In this document: positions 1 to 12,200 of the stretch, piece after piece
Position numbering within the stretch: the first letter of the stretch is position 1
How the letters are laid out: the number at the start of each line of letters is the position of its first letter
Origin: Amycolatopsis sp. EV170708-02-1
GTDB taxonomy: Bacteria > Actinomycetota > Actinomycetes > Mycobacteriales > Pseudonocardiaceae
Direction: 5' to 3'
Assembly (NCBI RefSeq): GCF_022479115.1
Contig: NZ_CP092497.1
Coordinates: 4,340,001 to 4,404,000 of the forward strand
Length of the DNA: 64,000 nucleotides
The notes under the pieces: model-generated
The model's input: only the letters and a program-made list of their open reading frames with translations
What the model was told of the DNA's origin: nothing
Database searches by the model: none
Translations under genes and position numbers: made by a program

Positions 1-240
1 CCCTCGGACACCGTGGCGGACTACTGGCGCGAGATTGCCCGCGGCGAGCTCGGGTTCACCGAACCCCGCATCCCGCTGCACGACCCCGCCGCCGCCCGCG
101 CCCGGATCGAACTCCAACGCGCCATGGTCGAGCAGGTCGCCCACGACCTCCACCACATCGACCACGAACTCGACGAAAACCCCGCCGCCTACGAACCAGT
201 ACAAAACAAAATCGACGACCACCGGGATCTTCTCGACACG
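1..240 (+). repeat. Helical block N, copy 1 (near-identical to 3403-3642)
   Basis: Encodes ARGELGFTEPRIPLHDP and QRAMVEQVAHDLHHIDHEL, predicted amphipathic helices. The DNA matches 3403-3642 at an offset of 3402 bases (1134 codons) with only scattered differences up to about base 220, then the two copies diverge abruptly. Copy 1 runs into a helical linker (241-780) not found elsewhere in the window. Confidence 0.85.
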
Positions 241-3200
241 CTCGAAGAGCTATTGCAAGGTATGGCCGAAGCTGATTTCGAGGCTTTGAGGGCGGCGTTC
301 GATCCAGCGGGTGAGCGGGGTGTCTCTTGGTCTGCTTTGGACAGTGTGTTCGCCGGCGCGATGGCGACTGCTGTTGCTGCTAGATGGTCGGCCGGGTTGG
401 TTGACGTGGGTGGTGTGTTCGATGGGTTGAGTGAGGATCAGGCGGTGAGGTTGTGGAAGCGGGCGGTGGATGTTGTTCGTGTTCAGTTCGACGTGTCACC
501 GGAAGTGTGGCAGTTGGAGAACCGGGCGACCATGGCTGATCATCCGGCTGTCATCCGGTTGAGTCCGGCTGACAAGCAGATCCGCGAGCTGACCTTGCGG
601 GTCGCCGGTGCGCTGAGAGACATGTGGTCGCCTGCGCCAGTGGACGTACCGGCGGACGCGCTCGCGATAGCGGACTCGGTGACCGCGACCTGGGGACACA
701 GCCAGGGAATCGAAGACAAGGCCGGACTGCCCGGAGGCGACCGCGTCACTGTCGAACTTCCGGAGGGGCTGAAGCGTTACGACCCCACTCCCGGCGTACC
801 CACGCTGGGTGATCTGCTCGCACAGCAGGAGTGGGTTAAGGAGAGCGAGCGAGTCGCTGCTGAGTATGGTGTCCTGGCTATCAGGGTCAAGTGGAACTGG
901 GCCCGGTTGTGGGCGGTGCAGTTCGACGGAAAGATAAATTTCTCTAAAGTAAATCCTCATATCGCGTTGGGGAACCCCTATGGCCGAGGGCATGTGGCTG
1001 CCATGATCGGCAGCCTGGAGCCGGGCGTGAATCCTCCGGTTAAATCAACCATCAGAGAGTGGTGGGAGAAGGCCGGGCCCCGTCCGAAGTTGAAGTTGCC
1101 GGAAACGCCGTCGTGGATGATGACATGGGAACCGACGCCCACGGAGCAGACTTTAAGAGCTTCAATTCTTGCAATGGAGGAGAAGAAGGAGAAGGGGGAG
1201 GGGCCGGGTCCAGGCCCGGGGATCTCGGTGGATACGGACTCGCGCGGACGGCTGAATATGGTCACTAATGCGGCGCTCCGCGAATGGGCATCGCAACTGT
1301 TGGCCGAGAAGGATCCGGTTACGCAACAGCCGTTGTACAAGCCGATCGATGTTTCTTTGCTGTCCGGTAAACTGCTTGATACTTCGAATATGGCAAAGTG
1401 GAACAAGGTGGCTGACGATGATGAGATTGACTCCGCTTTTTCTCTGCCGGCTGAGCTGGCACCTTGGCCTCTCCGTGCTGACGAATCCACGTTCGTTGCC
1501 CGGCTTGCTCTGCCGCAGTGGGTTGGGGAGGCCGAGCGGATCGCTGAAGAGCAGGGAGTGTCGAGTATTGAGGTCAAGAGGGCGTGGGCCCGTGCGTGGG
1601 CAGTACAGTTCCACGGACAGATCAACTTCGGTACCGGAAATCTCTATAACGCACGCGAGGTTGCCGATATGGTCGGCGACCTGGGTTCGAATAGTCCTGC
1701 CGTAACCGAAGGAGTCGTGCAAAAATGGTGGAGACTTTCTGGGCCGCGCCCGAAGGTGGAACTGCCGGATCCGCCGCAATGGATGATCGATTGGACGCCG
1801 ACGGCCGATTTGCCGACTTTGAAGGCCGCTATTCTTGCCAGGGAGAAACCAGAACCGGGTATTTCGGCGGCTGTGAGATCCCAAAATAAACTGAATATGA
1901 TCACCACGGCGGCGGTCCACGCGTGGGCGGTGCCGTGGTTGACGAAAAAGGACCCCATTACGCAGAAGCTGCAGTATACCGGGGCCAAGATGGTAGAGCT
2001 GACCGGTGAACTGGTCAACGAGTCGACCATGTCAAAGTGGCGGAGGGACGCGATTGCCGGTTCGGCTGTGGAGTCCGTGGATGGTGGCCTGTCGGGAGGA
2101 GGTGGGCCGGAGGTTGCCAGGGGGAAGTCGGTTGGGGGGAGCGGGAAGCGTGCTTCTTCGGATTTGAGTGGTGGTCCTCGGCCGAAGCGGAAGATGCGGG
2201 GTGATGGTGGTGTGGGTTCTTCGGGTTCGGTGGTGGTGTCGTCGAGGCCGAAGCGGGTGGATGATGATGTGGTGTTGGTGGGGGTGCGGCGGCCTCGGGC
2301 GGAGTTGGCTGCGCGGATGGATGATGAGTTTTTGTGGCGGGATGCGGGTGATCCTGCGGGGAGGGTGTATTGGCGGTTCGCTGGCCCGGATGGTGGGGTG
2401 CATCCGGAGGTGCGGAGGCGGGTGGGTGAGATCAAGGCGAGGTGGACTGGGGGGCGGGGTGTGGTGACGGGGTATGCGGAGGCGGGGGTGCGGTTGCCGG
2501 GGTGGATGTTGGTTCCGGAGGAGGACGAGGACAGTGAGTACGAGGGTGCGGGGAAGGCGAAGGGGAAGGGGAAGAGGAGGAAGAAGTATCAGCCGGTGCT
2601 GGAGTCGTGGGTGGAGGAGCGGTTGGTGGCGGAGGTGGTCGCTGAGGTGAGGCGGACGACGTTGGGGGAGAAGCCGTTGGTGCGGCGGGTGAGGGTGGGG
2701 GAGTTGACGAGTGAGCATGTGGATACGGATGAGAAGGTGCTGGTGGGGCAGGATGGGTTGTTCTTGGAGATCGATCCCGAGGATATATCGCGGGAGGAGT
2801 GGCCGTCGTTGAGTAATGGCCGGATTCTGGGTTTGTATTTCGGTGCGGTGCTCGATAATGACGAGGCGAAAGCGGCGTGGGCGGCGAAATATCCGCTGGG
2901 TGGTCAGGGTCCGCAGTATCCTCATTATTCGGTCCAGGTGAGCAAAGACGGGACGAGGATGGCGGCGGAGGGGCCGGCTAATTCCCTGGCCGCGGCTAAT
3001 ACCAAGCTTGATGGGAGGAAGATCGACGAGGACGAGATCAACGCGATCTTCCTTCAGTTCGATGTGTGGATGCCGGACAAGGACGGTGGCGGGCGCTGGA
3101 TGCCTGTCGCGGCGCAGGTGGCGTTGGATGACGCGTTCGATGTCGCCCGTAACCCTCATCGGAAAGTGCTCGTTCATTATGGCCACACTTATGCGGCGGA

Positions 3201-6200
3201 GAATTTCCAGGACGTGATCAAAACCGAGCCCGATGACGCTGTCCGGATCGAATCCGACGACGACACCGAGCCGGCGAGTCGTGTCGGTCTGCGCGGTGGG
3301 GGCCTCCCCGGCGACACGCCGGGACCGGGACCGGGGCCGGGGCGGGTGCTGCCCGAACGGTGGCTGGAACAGCTCGGGACCGCGGTGCGGGCGATCGAGT
3401 GGCCCTCGGACACCGTGGCGGAACACTGGCGCGAGATTGCCCGCGGCGAGCTCGGCTTCACCGAACCCCGCATCCCGCTCCACGACCCCGCCGCCGCCCG
3501 CGCCCGGATCGAACTCCAACGCGCCATGGTCGAGCAGGTCGCCCACGACCTCCACCACATCGACCACGAACTCGACGAAAACCCCGCCGCCCTCGAACCA
3601 GTACAAAACAAAATCGACGACCACCGGCAACTCCTCGACACCCTCGAACACACCTCACGGGACAACCCCACCGACTGGCTGCAGCACCTGGACGAGGGTG
3701 TGCAAGGTCTGCCTGCCATCGACGCCCTGCGGCGATTGAACGCTCCCTTCTTCGACAGGTTGTGGACGGAGATGGGGAACGAGTCCCTGGAACAGGTCGA
3801 AGCCGTGGCCCGACTCGGGCGCTCCCTGTTCGGGGATCTGCCCGCTTTGACGGGGCCGGCCAGGCAGCTGATGGACGACCTTGTACTTGCGCACGGGCGA
3901 GCCATGGCCGTCGCGGCGACGACACGCACCGATCCGGGCGGGCGGGCCGAGTTGCTTCAGCGCCTTTGGGACGACCGAGCACTGCAGGACCTGCGTGATA
4001 CGGCTGCGGACGTGTTGCGAGAATCGCTGGTGGACGGGCCTGCGGCGGATTCCCGGATCGCGGCCTTCCGAGAGGTGCCCCGGTGGAGCGCGGCGCTGGA
4101 GGAAAGCGCTGAGGCCGCGAATGGCGTGGCCGCGTCCGCCGAACAGTGGGTGGACAGACGGCGTGATCGGGGCACGCGACTGCTCGATATCACCGTTGAG
4201 GGGCCGGAGCTCACCACCGCCGAGCGTCAACTGTTGGACGAACTGGCTCTTGCGGTTGGTCAGCTCTCGCGCAGGGTGGAGCGTTCTCGGGCTCAGGAGT
4301 GGATGCGGACCGCGGAACTGGTGGCGGCGGCGGACTCTGCCGAGCGGGAACGGCTGGTGCGGCAAGGGAGCGTGGCTTGGATTTCGGAGCTGGAAGATGA
4401 GCCGGTCGCCGACCATGAAGCCGCGAGCTTGCTGGCCGAAGCCTATGGACGCGATACAGCGGAGTGGCTGGCCGGTGTCCTGGGGCACGCCTCCGAAGGG
4501 AGTGAAGACCGTGCCGCGCGGCTCGAGGATGCGCGGGAGTTCGCGCAGGCGCTGGAAGAGGCTGACGAGCAGACCATGAGGGCCTGGCAGGACAAGGGCC
4601 AGACGGTGCTCGCGTCGGAGGACCTGCCGGACGAGGTGGCCCAGCTGGTCGGCTTCTGGACGCTCACCCAGCCAACGGAGAGCCAGTTGGACGCTTTCGT
4701 GCACGACGTGCGGGAGGCGTTCCGAGCGCTGCGCAACCGGTTCGACCCGTCGATGGACGTGGTGCAGGCAGCTACCGAGGCTTATGCCCGGACCCACGAA
4801 CAGGTGGTGCGGGAGGATTCCGAGCTTGGCCTTGAGACAGACCGGGATCCGTTCGGGTTCGGCGGTTGGGGAGACCAGCTTCACTCCGACGACGAGGCAG
4901 CTTCGGCTCCGGATTCGGACGATGTGGTCGACGACGAGGAAGGTCAAAGCCCCGGTGCCGTCGCCGCGCGGGAACCCGTCCTGGCCGACAGGGGAACGCG
5001 GGCCCGTGCGGTGGAGGCGTTCTCCGCTGGTTCCCCGCGATGGCTTTCGGAACTCCGGTCCGCCGCGCGAGGGGTTGCCCGGTCGTCCGGCGGTGAGGTG
5101 GGGAAGCGCAGGGCTGAAGCCAGGAAGAAGCTCGGCTTGGACGTCGCGGGTGTGCCGCTGGTCGGGGAGGCGGCGCGGCGCAGGGTTCGGGTGCAGCGTT
5201 CGATGGTGGATCGGTTGGTGCACCACGAGTACCGGCTTTCCACGGAGCAGGGCGATGTCGCCGAGGGGGTGCGGCTGCAAGTCGAGGGCTTCCGCTCTCA
5301 GCTCGAAGAGTTGGAACGACTCGCCGGGTCAGGGGCCAATCCTCAGGAGCTGATTGACTGGTTCGACGCGTATGACGCCCGGAACGAGGCGGCGTCGCTG
5401 TCGGCGTTCCTCGGCATCGAACTGGCCGGTTCCGCTGAGACGCGTGCAGGCATGGAGTATCTGGAGCGCGCGAGGACCGGTTTGGCGAGGCCGGTGTTGA
5501 GCGACGCTGAAGCAAGGTTGTTCCGTGATATGGCCAATGTCGTCGCGGCGCGCTTTCGTCGCGGGGTGGCGGACTCCGAATCACGCGCTCTGGCGGAGAC
5601 TCTGATGAGGGAATTCGGCGCGCTGCGTGGCGCGGCGGTGATGCCCACCGGCCCGCCGAGTGAGCCGGGTGACTCGTCCGCTCCCCCGCCGTCCGAGCCG
5701 CCGGCGGTCACTGAGGCACGCCGGAACCACGAGCGCGGTATCAGTTTGGCTTGGACCTGGGTGGGACGTCAGTCACTCGAAGATGTCGAATCCGTGACTG
5801 ATCTCGCGTATTCCGTGTTCGGGGACCTCTATTCAGTGGAGCGACCGCTTCGGGATTTCGCGGAAGACATGGTTCAGGTGCATGGGCAACTCCTGTTCAA
5901 ACTCGTGACCGTGGCTCGCACAGATCCAGGCCGATTCAATGAGACGCTGGACAGAATCATGGCCCAGTGGCGTACCTCGGAGGCCGAGCGTATGCGGGAA
6001 GTGGCCACCCAGGTGTTGGCGACGGATGCGCCTGCCCTGCGCGGACGGATCAGGGGCTTGCGGGCCGACCCATGGTGGAGGTTCGAGTTCGAGAGCACTG
6101 CTGAGGCTCTGACGCGGACATGGCGTGATGACGCACGGACCGCGCTGCGCCTGCCAGAGCGGTCCATCGGGGACGCGGACGTGGCGCGCCGGGTGGCCGC

Positions 6201-9200
6201 CACGCGTGCGGACCTCGTCGATGCGGTCGCGCTTGAGGTGGAGCGGACGCGGAAGCCCCCTGGCGGACCGAGGCGCGACGACGCCGTGGTGTGGATGGCG
6301 GACGGGCTGCGTGAGACGTTCAAGGCCCTGCTTGACGGGCAGGCGTTCGATGGCGAACCCGACTTGCCGAGGGCGTTCCGGCCGCGGATCACCGACGGAA
6401 CGAAGAAGGTCCGAGCTGAAATGGCCCGGGTTGTCCGCGCGCTCAGCATGCTGGAGGGGCGGAGCGGGCCCGGCGAGCCCCTGCCTGACTTGGCCGATTC
6501 GTGGGGGAACGTGGTTTCCCAAGCGCGCTCGTTCCAGGTGCGGCTGTCCGGGCTCGCCACCTTGTTGAAGCAAACCGGCAACGTGCTTCTCAGTGTTTTG
6601 CCGCAGCTGGCGGAGTCCTTGGTCGATACGGTGCGTGAGCTGGCCGAGCTCCAGCCGATGATTCTCGAGCATGCCGATTCGTTGGTACGGGTGGCCCGTG
6701 ACGACACCCGCGAAGGATCTGTGTGGCGAGGTGCGGCCGCGTTCAGGACGGAGTTGCTCGGTCTCGACGAATCGCTGACGCGGCTGGCTCGCGAGGTTGG
6801 GGTGCTCCGGGGGACGCTGCTCCTCCTCACGGGATCGGTGAGGCAGGAGGCGGACGAGTTCAGGGCGCGGCGGGACGAACTCACCCGATCAACGAGGCAT
6901 AAGTGGCTCGACCTAGGCAGACGGCGGCTCGGTATCGGTGCGGCGGTCCCGAAGTACAGCGCCGACGAGCTCGCGATGCTGTACAACCTGGAGCTTATCG
7001 TGGGGCGCCGTCTGGACGCCCCGGACGAACTCCGAACGAGGGTTGTCCGGGGCCGAGTGCGAGCCGCGGCGGCCGTACTGGCGGCCGATGAGGATGCACG
7101 GACCTCGATGCGGTCCCAGGGGGACGGGTTTCTGAGCACTGCCTTGGGCCAGGACCAGCTGCGCGCGCTGGATCCGCAGGCCGCGGAATGGCTGGCCGAT
7201 GTCGTTGGGCACAGCGGTGCCGGCGAAACTCAGCGCGGTCGGGCGAACGCGGTCCGGGAGGCGTTGGACGCGATCGGTGAGGCTGACACGCGGACAGTGC
7301 GGCGCTGGCGCCGGAAGGGGCTCCAGGTGCTCACTGGGGAGGGACACCCACCCCAACCGGATACGGTGGCCGAGGTGGTCGGCTTCTGGGCGCTGGATTC
7401 GCTGGTGCCGGGGCAAAACGACGTGACGACGCGGGCGCGGGAGGCATTCGCCGCACTGCGCGCCGACCGCTTCGCTTGGTCGGACCACGTGATGGCGGCC
7501 CTGCAAGCCCGTCTCTTGCGGGAGATGGCTGCCGCGGAGGGCGAGTCGGAGACCGACGATCCGTACAGTGACTTCGGCTCTCTGGCCGGTTCTGGTGAGG
7601 ACGATGAGGCTGTCGGGGAAAACGCGAGTGAATCCGGCTCCGTTTCGGATGGGCTCGCCGAGGTGGTGACCGAGGCGTCGGCACTCCGGGCCACGGAGCC
7701 CGAGCACCAGCGGGCGGAGTTGCTTCTCGGGCCGCTGAGGGAGCCGGACGATGGCCCAGCGGCGCAAAGGCGCGCCGAGGAGTTCGCCGAGCTGCGCGTG
7801 CGGCTGGCGAAAGCGCTGCACGACCATGGAACCGCCGCGTGGGATCGCCTCGCGGAGTCGCGCCGGGAACTGCAGGAGCGGTTCAACGAAGACGGTGTGC
7901 AGCGGGTCGACGTCGACGTCCCGCTCGCGGTCGCCGAGTGGCGGGCGGTGACGAGCCCGGCGGTCCGTGCGCTGACCGAGCTCGAGACACGGTTCTATTC
8001 GGAGCGGATCGGGGAAGGCCCGGCGCCGGCGCAGGTGAGGAGCTCGCTCACGCGCAGGCCGGACCTGCATCCCGAACTCCGGACGCGGCAGGAGCGGTTG
8101 TGGCGGCGGATCGAGGCCTCCGTGGCGTCCCGGATGGAAGGTCTCGAGATTCAGGCGCGGCAACGTGCGGAATCCCTTGGCGTCAAGGCAGCGGAGCACG
8201 ACTGGGTGGAACTGGCCGCAAATCCGGATGCGCGGAATCAGGCCATTGCCGACTTGTTCGCCACCGTTGGGATCGATACGGGGGGCAATGCCGAGTCCCT
8301 GTCGCGGATCGGTACCGAATACAGCCCCGCTACGGTCGAGACCTTGCGCGTGCGCGCGATGGAGCTGTTTTTCGATCCCGCGAACGCGCTGGCGGCCGTG
8401 AACATCCCGGACGAGGTGTTCGAGGAGCTGGTCAGGGAAGTGGCGGTGAAGCTGGATCCCACCGATGCCGACCTTCACGCGGCCGAGCTGACCGGCGGAT
8501 TCGAAGCGGTGACCCGGGCTGATGGCGAACTTGCCGAACTCCTGCGTCGCTACCATCACCTCTTCGACAGCCAAGTCGGCGACGCGGCGGCACACCTGGC
8601 GAGTATCGAAGACCCGGACGTGCGCTCGGCTCGGCACCGGGAAGCCGAGGCTATCTTGGACGGCCTGCCGGAGGTACTGCCGGAGGTCGGGCCCGCCTTC
8701 GAGATCCAGCGGGCTCTGTACGAAGACCTTGTCACCACCTTGGCCGCGGCACTTGACCGCGCCCGTGCCGCGGAGCCAGACGTCGACGAGGCCGAGCGGG
8801 CCGCGTGGAGCGAAACCGCTGTGATCCGGATGGTGGCCGAGCGTTTGCGAGGATGGACGCCGAACGGACGGGTGGCCCCAGGCCGCGGCCTGGGCTGGGA
8901 CCCGGTACCGGAGGAGGCACAAGCTCGTCGGGAAAGTGTCGGCTTCACCGGGCAACAGGGGGCTCTCCAAGCCGCAGTGGAAGAGTTCCGGGACTACTGG
9001 CGAGACGAAATCGGCAGGGGGCGACGACTGCTGGATGACCGAGTGGATCGGGAAGACATTCTCCATCTGGCCAAAACGAAGCTCGGCCCTCCTCCGTCGA
9101 ATCAGCTGCGGTTGACCGACATCGTGGAGGACCTCGCGCGGCGGGCGAATGCCTTCGGACAGCCGGCCGAGGTCGAGGCCGCTGTGCGTTCGGCCAGGGC

Positions 9201-12200
9201 TGGAGTTCCCGGTGACCTGGTGTGGCGAACCGGCATTTCCCAAGAGCAAGTCGATCAGCTATGGGAGGAGATGGCACTTGCTCTGGTGCCTCTCGCTGCT
9301 CAGCTGCACGATCTTTCAGCCGAGGCGACTGCGCGGAGGGAGCACCTCGAGGCGCGGCTCGATAGCCTCCGGCAGGATTTGCTCGATGGCGACGACGTTA
9401 GGCCGTCTATAAGTTTCATCAACCTGGTGGATCACCTGCAGGCTGGACGCGGTGGCAATCCGGAGATCACCGAGTCCAGCGAGGAAGAACTGCCGCGCTA
9501 TTCGTTGCCGATGACCCGGAACGGCGAGGCAGCGGAGACTGCGGACGCGATCGGGCTGGAACGAGTGGTCGATCGGTGGTCGACGGCATTCGCTCATGCC
9601 AGGGATTCCCGCGCCGAGAACGATCTCACTGCACACAATTGGCGCCAGTGGGCCGGCGAGATGCTCGATCGCGAGCGACCGGCCGGTTTGGGGCCCGAGG
9701 TGGCACGGCAGTGGACGTTGTTACGCGACGGGATGGTCGACGTGGTCGCCGATGCGGGCAGGCAGGGTGGCGCGGAACGGGCTGAGATGACGTTGGCCAG
9801 GATGTGGGCCGATGTCGTGCACAGCGTGGATCTGGCCTTCGCCGGCGGTTTGAGCACCGAGGTCGTGAACTGGTTCGCCCGCGAACTGAACCGGTTGTCG
9901 GCCGAGGGTGTGCTGTCCGCGGAGGACGTCCAATTCTGGCGGCACCGGGGGCTGGGCGGGGTGCTCCCCGCTCCCGCGATGAGTCGCGACCAGTTGGAAC
10001 GACTGCGTCCGGCGCACGACGTGATGCTCGATGCGTACGCGTATCTCGCGTACGAAGACCGTAACCTGGTGGTCTCCAGGGTCGGCCGGTTCGCCGCGGC
10101 CGTGGTCATCGCACCTGGGAAACTGGTGCCTGTCACAGGCCTCGGCGCAGAGAGGGATACCGCGCAGCGGAATCTGGACCAGTTGTTCATCACCGCGTTG
10201 CAGAACGCTCGCGAGGCCACCTATGAGGCTGACGACGATACGGAAGACGCTCGCGATGATGAACGAGGGCTAGGCACACACTCGTCCGACGGCGACGACC
10301 TCTACAGCGCGAGCCCGCCGCGGCAGGCCGGTCCGTCGGTGGAGCCAGGCGGGCGGGTGACCGCGCCCTTGCCTCCGGGTACGCGTGAGCCGTCGGCGCC
10401 CGAGGGGGCCGAGCGGGTGGAGGACTTCAATCCGACTGGTGCTCCGTTGACGGAGGTATCGCGGGGAACGCGCTGGTTGCTCGACAACGCGCCGGTGTAT
10501 CAGCGCGGCCGGACTCGCCCAAAGCCGCTTTTCGTGCCCTCAGCGGATGAAAGCAAGCTTCCGTCGGACTTGCTTCCCACGAAGGACCAGGGGCCGGCGT
10601 TGCGATCGGCCTTCGAGGTACGCCGTGTGCTGTCGCTGGACGAGGGGCCTCTCACCGAGGTGACCGTTCGTATCAACCTTGATCCGGAGAACAGGTATGG
10701 CGCTCTTGTGCAGAACGCCGAATGGAACGACTTGCTGGCGGGGGCGGACAAGTACTACAACAGGCCTCGCCACAGGCTGCCCAATGGAGATCTGTTGCGC
10801 GTCCGTTTCGTGCGAGTGGGGAAGGGTGAGGAAGCGCACCATATCGTGAGGTTGACAGACACCGGTTCATCCGAGCAGACCACCTGGCGCATCGGCGATA
10901 AGGAGAAGATCCACGAGACCGGGCATATGATCGGGCTGCCGGACGAGGGCGGATTGCTGGGGGCGCCTCTTCTGTGGAACACGTTGATGGGGCGGCACCA
11001 TGACGAGAAGGGCAAACAACTTTCCGGTGACCTGCGGATGCCGAACCATTACTGGGAGTTTCTTTCGCAATCCATCGGTGACGTGCCGCTCTATTCGGGT
11101 CTTATTGTCAAGTACTCTGAGGTACTGGCGCAGCTGGGACGGCATCTGGCGGCAATGCCGGACGATTATCGGCCCGAGTGGCGCGAGCTGGTGCCGGGGT
11201 GGACGGAAGACCTGCGTCGAGGGCGTATCGACGCTGTCGACCCGAAACTCCTGACACAGCAAATCGGCCGGGTCCTCTCGATGATTCAGGAAGTGCGGAC
11301 TGCTCGAGGGGGACTGATCCATCAGATCGCCGAGCGTGCGCGTGCGTACGCGGAGGCGCGCATCTCGCCGGTGACGTTCTACGAGGAAGGAGTGCCCGGC
11401 GGGGCGACTGCCCGAGAAGGCGTTATGCTCTCCTTCGGGGTCAACTTCGAATTAGCGGAATCGGTGGAGCAAGACGCTGATCCTGTCGACACTCTGCTGA
11501 GCCAGTTGCTAGAAGCCGGTTACCTCAGCGAGTACAATGCGGAAAACGAGTTGATGGATCCGGGTGACGACAATATCGAAACGGCGCATTTCGACGAGTA
11601 TTGGGCTGCCGTGTCGAACCCGACGGGTCAAGGCGGCAATGAAGTAGAATTGCGGTCGCCATTCCATGATCCGCGGGCGAGGTCTGCCTGGGAACAGCTC
11701 GGCAGTGTGCTGAACTTGGCGCGGAGAAGTGGGGCGAGCATCGGAGACCACGGTGGTTCCGTGACCGTGGAAGCGTCTTCGGCGCTGACGTCCGAGGAGA
11801 ATCTACGGCTCGCCGAGTTGTTGACAGCATTCTCCTCGGTCATCCGGCGGCTGGGAAATCACTCGTGGTTCGACGATGACGGTTTGGAAAGTCACAAACA
11901 CCGTGACCTTTCTTTCGCGGGAGTGAATCCCCTGCCGATGGATCGAGCGCTGCTGTCTCATGTGCGTCCAGGTGGTTTGACTGATTGGGAAGTCCATCGG
12001 CTGCTGAGCGGCAGTGCGGATTCGGCCGTTGTTTTCCGGGATACGGATGGGCCACTGTTCGATAGTCCGAAGTTCCAGTTGTTCGCCGGCAGTCTGAACG
12101 TCGTGGATTTGCAGGTTCGGGCCGAGTTTGCCGCCGCATTGGTGTTGGCGGCGAAAGATCCGACGATCGACATGGTGCTGAATCGAGCACTCGCGGCTCC

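Noticed and set aside
13..15. GTG at 13 as the start of the first gene
   Set aside because: The frame is open to base 1 and the upstream codons match the interior of the repeat copy at 3403. No ribosome binding site can be shown.
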